A stretch of 21,364 bases of DNA from Planctomycetota bacterium (GTDB lineage: Bacteria; Planctomycetota; Phycisphaerae; Tepidisphaerales; Tepidisphaeraceae). The notes beneath the pieces were generated by a model that was given only the letters and a program-made list of their open reading frames with translations, had not been told where the DNA came from and made no database searches. The stretch lies in NCBI GenBank assembly GCA_023417885.1, contig JAEZED010000006.1, positions 1 through 21,364 of the forward strand, written 5' to 3'. Shown here piece after piece: positions 17,101 through 21,364 of this stretch. Position numbers and translations under genes: made by a program. How positions within the stretch are numbered: position 1 is the stretch's first letter; the number at the start of each line of letters is the position of its first letter.

Positions 17101-20072
17101 AGGTGCCGCCGGATTTTTGCGAACTCGAGATCCTGCTGAAGCAGTTCGACCATTTCCGCGACGAACGTCGAAAGCGCATTCGCGACGATCAGCTGGGTCG
17201 TCTGGAGCGGCTCGAACGTTCGCCGGATCGCGCCACAGCCACCCGCGAGTTGATCCGGCGTGTGCCGATGATAGATCCGGTGACGCTCGACGACATGATC
17301 GCCGATCTCGAAGCCGGTCGTGATCCCTTGGCATCCGACGAGGGCGCGAAGGATGCGTTTGCGGCGTTCTTTCCGGATTTTGTCGACGCGTTGGCGAAGG
17401 AACGCGATGTGAACCGCGGCAGGATCATCACCGCCGCTGCCGAAGGCGGGTGTGTCGGGCCGCTGGATTTCCGCAGTCTTGACCAGACCTCCGCGGACCG
17501 CGCGAAGGCGCTCATCGAGACGTGGGGACAGGTCGGCGAGGCGCTGGGCCAGCGCAAGAACGAGAAACTGCAGTCATCGGTCGCGAAACTGCTTGGCTTG
17601 ATCGGCTTCACCGGGGTGAAGATCGAACCCGAACGGATACTCGACCAGGGCAGACTGCATGGCCTACGGCTCACATGTGACATACCGAAAGCCGGCCGCT
17701 GGTTCCTGCCCCCCGATTTCGGCAGCATCGCCAAGGGCAGCTACCGGATACTGGTCGCTTCAACTGCTGTCGATCCGAATCAAGTCGCGACGACGGTCGG
17801 CGGGGCACCGGACCGCCCCTGGATCGTTCTCCATTTCGGCCGGCTCGACCGCAAGGGGCGCGAGACGCTGGCCCGGGCGATGCGGCAGGACCGACGCAAG
17901 GTGCTGACGCTCGACGAGGGGCTCCTCCTCCATCTTGCCGTCGCGGGGGGCGACCCGCTCGAACGGCTGATCGCCTGCGGCGCGCCGTTCGCCTGGGTGC
18001 AACCCTACACCACGGATCCGCGCAACATCCCGCCCGAGGTCTTCTTCGGTCGACGGGAGGAGATCGCACGCATCACCGCCCACAGCTCGGGAGGCTGCCT
18101 GATCTACGGTGGGCGCCAACTCGGCAAGTCGGCGCTTCTCAATCAGATTCGCCGCGATCTGCACCAGCCGGCCAAAGGTCAGTGCGCCATCTATCTCGAT
18201 ATCGTCGATATCGGCGCCGAGCCGGTTCCCACCTCGGCCGTATGGCAGCGGATCGCCTCCGCGCTCGAACAGGAGCGGGGACCGGCTCCGAAACGCGCGG
18301 ATGCCGACGGTGTCCTCGATGCCATCCGGTCATGGCTGGACGGGGCGCAGGAGCGGCGCATCCTGCTCATGCTCGACGAGGCCGACCACTTCCTGGCTGG
18401 CGAGCATCCGCGCTATCCGAACCTGCGGCGCATGAAGGACCTGATGGAAGCGACGGCGTGGCGCTTCAAAGTGGTCTTCGCGGGTCTTCACAACGTTCGC
18501 CGCCTGGCGCAGGCCCCGAATTCCCCTCTCGTTCATCTCGGCGAACCCGTCTGCATCGGCCCGATGAACACGACCAACGAGAACCGGCGCGAGCTTCGCC
18601 GTCTCGCCACGCAGCCGATCCAAGCTGCCGGCTTCGTCTATGACCCGCCGGAGCTCGCGGCGGACATCCTGGCCCGTGTGAATCACTATCCGTCGCTCGT
18701 GCAAGTTTTCTGCAAGGAGATCGTGGAGGCCGCGAACAACAGGTTCCGCGGGCTCGGTCCCGGCCCACGCTGGAAGCTCGGGCGCGAGATGCTGTTCGAG
18801 GGTGGTCTCGCTTCGCGGATCGCGAAGGAAATCAGAAAGCGCTTCCAATGGACGCTGGACCTGGACCCGCGCTATGACCTGATCGCCAAGTGCCTTGCGC
18901 TCTATCGGCTGGATCATGGCAACGGTCATGCCGCGGTGCTGCGCAAGGGCCTCACGGCCGAAGAGATTGGCGGCTTGGTGGAGCCGTGGTGGCCGGCCAA
19001 TCTGGAACGGGTCTCGTCCGGGGACTTCCGTGCGCTCTTGGACGAGATGGTCGATCTCGGTGTTCTCGGCAACAAGGACGAGGGCCGCTACGGGCTGCGC
19101 AACGCGCAGGTGGCGCAGATGATCGGGAACCGCGATGCCATCGAGGAGGAGATCCTCACGCTCTCCGAGAAGGAGGCGAAGGCCGATTACGACGCGGCGA
19201 CCTATCACCGCCTCAGCAACCCGACAGATCCCGACAGCCTCTCGCCGCTTCCGGACCGGCAGTTGCAGAACCTGTTCGCCCGGGGGGCAGGCGGCATCCG
19301 GTTCGTGGTTGCGGCGCCCATGCTCTGGGGGGCGGATGCGGGCGCGCGGCTTGCCGCGCTCGCCGGCGCATGGGAAGGGGAGGACGGACGTCCTCTTCAG
19401 GTGCTGCATCATATCGGCAAAATCGTCGAGCTTCGTGGCCGGATCGAGAAGCAGCGGGCGGTGCCGCTCGTCGTCATCATCGAGGGAGGTTGGGACAAGG
19501 CGGGCTTTGATTGGCTCGCCAAGCGGGCGGACGTGAGGAACGGAGAGGTCCGACCCATCTGGGTCGTCAGCCCCGCGCTGGCGCGCCAGGCCCGGAACGA
19601 CGGATCGGAAGCGGTGGTGTTCCGCGCCCCGATGCTAGGCGACACCATGCTGCGGCACTGGTTGCGTGGGATTGGACTGGCAAAGCTCGACGATGCCGGG
19701 ACGCGCAAGGCGATCCTCGCCGCATCGGGGGGAGTGCCGACACGCCTTTCCATGCTTCGCTCGATTCTCGCCGAACTCGGGGATGACGGTCCCGCGCACC
19801 GCGCCGCGCGTCTTGACGATTGGGCTGCCAAGCATCCGCTTGAGCCGGATGCCGTCGGGCTGGAGCGTGCCGCGGCCGAGAGCTTCCGGAACGTTGCGCC
19901 GCTTTTGAGCGGCGAGAGCGAGTCGAACGCCGAAGACGAGCGGGAAACCGTTCTCCAACTCGTGCCGTCGGCCAAGCCGCTCTTGCCGGTGTTCATCGAA
20001 AGCGGGCTGTTCGAACCGTTTTCCGACCGGCGCCTGCAGTTTACGCAGCTCGGAAGGCTGCTTGCACGGTGA
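14175..20072 (+). CDS. Large coiled-coil AAA/STAND-type ATPase of the druHE operon
   Basis: This 1965-aa protein starts at an ATGA overlap with the helicase gene, with GAGGTG (14164-14169) as ribosome site. Residues 1-150 form an unrecognised helical domain. Residues ~165-345 are Ala/Glu/Arg-rich and probably coiled coil; ~346-480 form an acidic, Pro/Gly-rich linker with a three-copy pentapeptide repeat; ~475-1240 are mostly helical. The ATPase begins at FFGRREE and has Walker A YGGRQLGKSALL (Lys1318), Walker B ILLMLDEADHF (Asp1401, Glu1402) and a sensor-like strand VVFAGLHNV, as in AAA_16/archaeal-type ATPases. A winged-helix-like part follows at about 1560-1670. The last ~280 aa look like a second alpha/beta module without Walker A. 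The protein probably uses ATP to switch or assemble a complex with the operon products (inference). I recall an ATP-binding gene beside a similar helicase in S. Typhi (STY4849), unverified. No signal peptide or membrane segment was seen, so it is likely cytoplasmic. Confidence 0.75.
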   Translation: MSEMILEETSDWFEGLTVELLQQIFPIANSIRRENRDLFEPWIAFDAIKDNRLFYGALVRIIREEPNLIRTFDHRMLKKRDERKSFSMRANGFLSRQFGGWLGFDALADLPDDHFPRGSDERAIHRLWRQIMEPIIKQEISPVSIGTDADSTHAASGDGAEPDSDMRRFAGLANDWRALALDLTTLCGALDAPDPGRAAAIVDKAKLLLEACQAAAERERVASARAERFEAIGHRLVALGLPRPSVTDPVTVSDSIIEAIEERLAAAEKAQVALACAQEADETLTRQKNAANADDDLDTLSSLIPKLKEARTAVRAASEAADAALADCRDALAELDRAGCLEEEASERSAPVPVSADALEEEAEDKEAEDEEAEENVTADPDQSNSGWHGPSEAVLQDAPGAAPTAPDENPEDDAAGPSPVHVPPEPTIGSPAGANGGGAVGSAIDGTGDRSAAPPDAPDDRADASDTGDDAQASCAAAQPLDDLLAHYLLRGEFAFAHHLAALVEERGELPGVPSALLKALVYAPTFERPEDVADSRNQNLLAEAMAALLDTEQSGDENRAARARVIAFAALLRPALFDFNRTARSHLGRVSLSGALQAVGPLAAELSGLGFDVQPSIDDLAEIHGRERQRKTPRALEELRSWLDINRTARTSHQPTYRILHWLLAPERSIGAVVEAALRGDSHAPDLARDLTVRLADAERVVAEAEDAVGRPRRDRIEGLALSWITGRLEEGRAKIDAWIEARAADSLFDDDRRRAALQRYIGALTKISDGITGDDEREEPGLSGAVHTVLIRSLADFSRLLRGQADMRDRSAAGDPLRMPLLRLPAHCLPHWGHGDAYDDERALQRERLFAALQQPEYIAPDLDAAFRARVDEEAMAAATEIIALLERVNGEGDALGRMRQDLEEATRAVRDRVRERVHCLRQDLATLLNLDLSSGEEIRLRLDRLDLIVASLSSDHDDGPTIPVSNGMRNPEVPPDFCELEILLKQFDHFRDERRKRIRDDQLGRLERLERSPDRATATRELIRRVPMIDPVTLDDMIADLEAGRDPLASDEGAKDAFAAFFPDFVDALAKERDVNRGRIITAAAEGGCVGPLDFRSLDQTSADRAKALIETWGQVGEALGQRKNEKLQSSVAKLLGLIGFTGVKIEPERILDQGRLHGLRLTCDIPKAGRWFLPPDFGSIAKGSYRILVASTAVDPNQVATTVGGAPDRPWIVLHFGRLDRKGRETLARAMRQDRRKVLTLDEGLLLHLAVAGGDPLERLIACGAPFAWVQPYTTDPRNIPPEVFFGRREEIARITAHSSGGCLIYGGRQLGKSALLNQIRRDLHQPAKGQCAIYLDIVDIGAEPVPTSAVWQRIASALEQERGPAPKRADADGVLDAIRSWLDGAQERRILLMLDEADHFLAGEHPRYPNLRRMKDLMEATAWRFKVVFAGLHNVRRLAQAPNSPLVHLGEPVCIGPMNTTNENRRELRRLATQPIQAAGFVYDPPELAADILARVNHYPSLVQVFCKEIVEAANNRFRGLGPGPRWKLGREMLFEGGLASRIAKEIRKRFQWTLDLDPRYDLIAKCLALYRLDHGNGHAAVLRKGLTAEEIGGLVEPWWPANLERVSSGDFRALLDEMVDLGVLGNKDEGRYGLRNAQVAQMIGNRDAIEEEILTLSEKEAKADYDAATYHRLSNPTDPDSLSPLPDRQLQNLFARGAGGIRFVVAAPMLWGADAGARLAALAGAWEGEDGRPLQVLHHIGKIVELRGRIEKQRAVPLVVIIEGGWDKAGFDWLAKRADVRNGEVRPIWVVSPALARQARNDGSEAVVFRAPMLGDTMLRHWLRGIGLAKLDDAGTRKAILAASGGVPTRLSMLRSILAELGDDGPAHRAARLDDWAAKHPLEPDAVGLERAAAESFRNVAPLLSGESESNAEDERETVLQLVPSAKPLLPVFIESGLFEPFSDRRLQFTQLGRLLAR
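15255..15299 (+). repeat. Three in-frame 15-base repeats coding an acidic pentapeptide
   Basis: Units at 15255-15269, 15270-15284 and 15285-15299 encode EEAED, KEAED and EEAEE (residues 361-375 of the ATPase). They differ from each other at only two positions. The 15-base period keeps the frame, so gain or loss of copies would only change linker length. Confidence 0.85.
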
Positions 20073-21109
20073 TGCTCGCACGGGATCCGTGGCTGCTTCC
20101 CTCGGCCGCAGCCTTTCTGGACGAGATCGAGGCCGCGCATGACGCCGGCATCGCCATCATCGTTGCCGATCCGAGCATGCCGGGCGGCTGGGAACGGGCC
20201 TTGATGGCGCGGCTGAGGATTCGCGGCCAGGACGTCCTTTCCGCCAGGGCCGAGGCTGGATGTCTGCCTGCCGCGGTGGTCGCCGACGAGCTTCACTGTC
20301 CGCGGACTCTTCAGGCGCTCGTGGAACCCCGGCATCTCGGCACCAGCGTGATCGTCGACCTGTCTGCACTCGGTGCCGAGGCACGCGCCGACTGGTGTAC
20401 GTTTCTCGGGCGCTTCAAGGAGGCGCGGGAACGGGCGGAAACAGGCGTCACACTGGTCGTTGCGGGGGGGCAGCCTTCGGACAAACTTCCCTCCGGGCTA
20501 AGGCGCCTTCATTGGGACTCGCGGTTGCGCCGCCTTGATGTGGCGATATGGGCTGATCTGAACACACCCGACGAACGAACCGAGCCGCTCGCAACTCTTG
20601 CGACGGCGCTCGGCGTCGAACTCTGCTGCTGGCGGCTCGATCTTGCAGCTGAGATTGCCCGGTCGAGCCGCAGTGATCTAATCGATCCGATCTCCTGGCT
20701 TGAACGCCGCGATTCCGCGCTGATATCCGGTGAGCGGAGCTTCGGCGGGTCCCCGATGCGGTGCCCAATCGCCGTCTTGCGCGACGGGGACCGGGCAGAA
20801 CTCGAACGACGGGTCTGGCGCGCACACCTATCCGCGCTGTTTCCATGGATCGAGGACCTTCGCCAAGCTGTGATCACCCGCCACCGCGGACGCCTGAGAG
20901 TCGACGACCACCTCCGCAATCTGGGTGTTCGGGACATCAAGGAAATCGAATTCGGCGCGCTCGCTTGGCAACTGCGGTCCCAAGTCGATCTGTATGAGGC
21001 GGCTCGGTTGGACTGCCTTGCCCGCATCAGGAACGCACTCGCTCATCGCAAGCCAGCTTCACCGGAAGACCTCGAACTGGCGCTCAAGGGATACGTCACG
21101 TCTCGCTGA
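20069..21109 (+). CDS. Putative HEPN-domain protein with degenerate NTPase-like N-terminus, last gene of the operon
   Basis: This 346-aa protein starts at GTG 20069, overlapping the upstream TGA by 4 bases as at the other two junctions; ATG 20072 is an alternative. GGAAGG at 20052-20057 lies 11 bases before the GTG. Residues ~1-210 show strands like a P-loop NTPase: GIAIIVADPSMPGGWERAL where a Walker A would be but without the GK(S/T), TSVIVDLSAL like Walker B, TLVVAGGQ like a sensor strand, then RLRRLDVAIWADL. Residues ~235-346 are helical and contain ARIRNALAHRK, with Arg321, Asn322 and His326 matching the RNxxxH active-site motif of HEPN ribonucleases. Many HEPN proteins cut RNA during phage defence, so this may be the effector, with its N-terminus docking to the large ATPase (inference). 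No transmembrane segment was seen. The HEPN call rests on one motif in a suitable helical context and could be wrong. Confidence 0.7.
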   Translation: MMLARDPWLLPSAAAFLDEIEAAHDAGIAIIVADPSMPGGWERALMARLRIRGQDVLSARAEAGCLPAAVVADELHCPRTLQALVEPRHLGTSVIVDLSALGAEARADWCTFLGRFKEARERAETGVTLVVAGGQPSDKLPSGLRRLHWDSRLRRLDVAIWADLNTPDERTEPLATLATALGVELCCWRLDLAAEIARSSRSDLIDPISWLERRDSALISGERSFGGSPMRCPIAVLRDGDRAELERRVWRAHLSALFPWIEDLRQAVITRHRGRLRVDDHLRNLGVRDIKEIEFGALAWQLRSQVDLYEAARLDCLARIRNALAHRKPASPEDLELALKGYVTSR

Positions 21110-21257
21110 GTTCGAGTAGGTGAACTGCGGCCCATTTGATACACTCGGTCGGGCTTGTTCCGACCCGGTTCACAGCCTCAGCACTCGATCTCCACTGTAG
21201 GACTGTAACGATGAGAGCCTTCCTGTAATCACCTCCCGTGTTGGTGGCATCCGACAT
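21096..21257 (-). CDS. Doubtful 53-aa protein with helix-turn-helix-like segment
   Basis: ATG at 21257-21255 opens a frame to TGA ending at 21096 (MSDATNTGGDYRKALIVTV...); a GTG at 21281 would add eight residues. The segment SSAEAVNRVGTSPTECIKWA has the look of a helix-turn-helix, similar to short transposase or regulator heads. It overlaps the end of the HEPN gene by 14 bases tail to tail, has no clear ribosome site, and its third-base GC (about 60%) is lower than that of its neighbours. It could be a real small gene, a remnant of a longer one, or chance. Confidence 0.25.
   Translation of the reverse strand: MSDATNTGGDYRKALIVTVLQWRSSAEAVNRVGTSPTECIKWAAVHLLELSET
21120..21173. terminator. Nested inverted repeat after the operon, weak terminator candidate
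   Basis: GGTCGG (21147-21152) pairs with CCGACC (21160-21165) around a 7-base loop. An outer pair, GTGAAC (21120-21125) with GTTCAC (21168-21173), encloses it. The structure begins 11 bases after the operon stop. No T-run follows on either strand, so a rho-independent terminator is not proved; it may instead be a 3' mRNA end structure or a binding site. Confidence 0.3.
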
Positions 21258-21293
21258 AGAGGCGGCGGAAGGGCGATCCACACGATGGAGGAA

Positions 21294-21364
21294 CCGGTAC
21301 GGTACGGCATGGAACGGTACAGGCCGGTATGGTCCGGTATGATCTCGCTCCGGTATGGTACGGC
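21294..21364. repeat. Array of CGGTAY motifs with near-helical spacing at the right edge
   Basis: CGGTAC or CGGTAT starts at 21295, 21300, 21315, 21325, 21335 and 21351, steps of 5, 15, 10, 10 and 16 bases. A 15-base direct repeat CCGGTAYGGTACGGC (Y = C or T) occupies 21294-21308 and 21350-21364, the second copy touching the window end. The array may continue outside. It could be an operator array for a regulator such as a TetR-type protein, or an element-end repeat; no partner gene is visible. Confidence 0.6.

Noticed and set aside
1..21364. CRISPR array, tRNA, rRNA or insertion sequence
   Set aside because: No regularly spaced long repeats, no clover-leaf or rRNA-like stretch, and no transposase with flanking inverted repeats were seen.

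Overview
The window is high-GC bacterial DNA (about two thirds G+C in the genes), most likely from a high-GC proteobacterium; an alphaproteobacterium is my best guess from codon use and general look, but no rRNA or housekeeping gene is present to fix the taxon. It looks like a defence island: almost every base lies in very large ATPase, helicase or nuclease-type genes, with no metabolic gene, tRNA or recognisable transposase.

Layout. (1) From 4355 down to the left edge, on the minus strand, is one uninterrupted partial gene (1451 codons visible). It encodes a DUF4011-type SF1 helicase with an N-terminal beta-sandwich-like part and a transglutaminase-like Cys-His domain; its C-terminus lies outside the window. 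(2) 4356-4956 is a divergent intergenic region with a very AT-rich core and a plausible sigma70-type promoter facing right. (3) 4957-21109, on the plus strand, is a four-gene operon. Each of its three junctions is a 4-base overlap (ATGA, ATGA, GTGA). The genes are a ~1053-aa DruH-like protein, interrupted here by one extra G in a G8 run; a 2020-aa DruE-like DEAH helicase with a DUF1998 cysteine cluster and a MIT_C/PLD-like C-terminal domain; a 1965-aa protein with coiled coil, acidic linker and AAA/STAND-type ATPase; and a 346-aa protein ending in an RNxxxH HEPN-type motif. (4) 21110-21364 holds a nested inverted repeat, a doubtful small minus-strand ORF, and at the edge six CGGTAY motifs spaced largely in helical-turn steps.

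Interpretation. The DruH-DruE order and sizes match the core of type III Druantia anti-phage systems. From memory, a similar block exists in the Salmonella Typhi SPI-10/leuX region (STY4851-STY4848); I could not verify this. The part that seems least described is the translationally coupled extension: a large ATPase with an apparently dead second NTPase-like module, then a small protein joining a degenerate NTPase-like domain to a putative HEPN RNase. A testable model is that DruH/DruE process or sense foreign DNA, the ATPase acts as switch or scaffold, and the HEPN protein is the effector. The divergent DUF4011 helicase may be a separate neighbouring defence gene or a partner sharing the control region. 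All functional statements are inferred from motifs seen by eye; no database search was possible.
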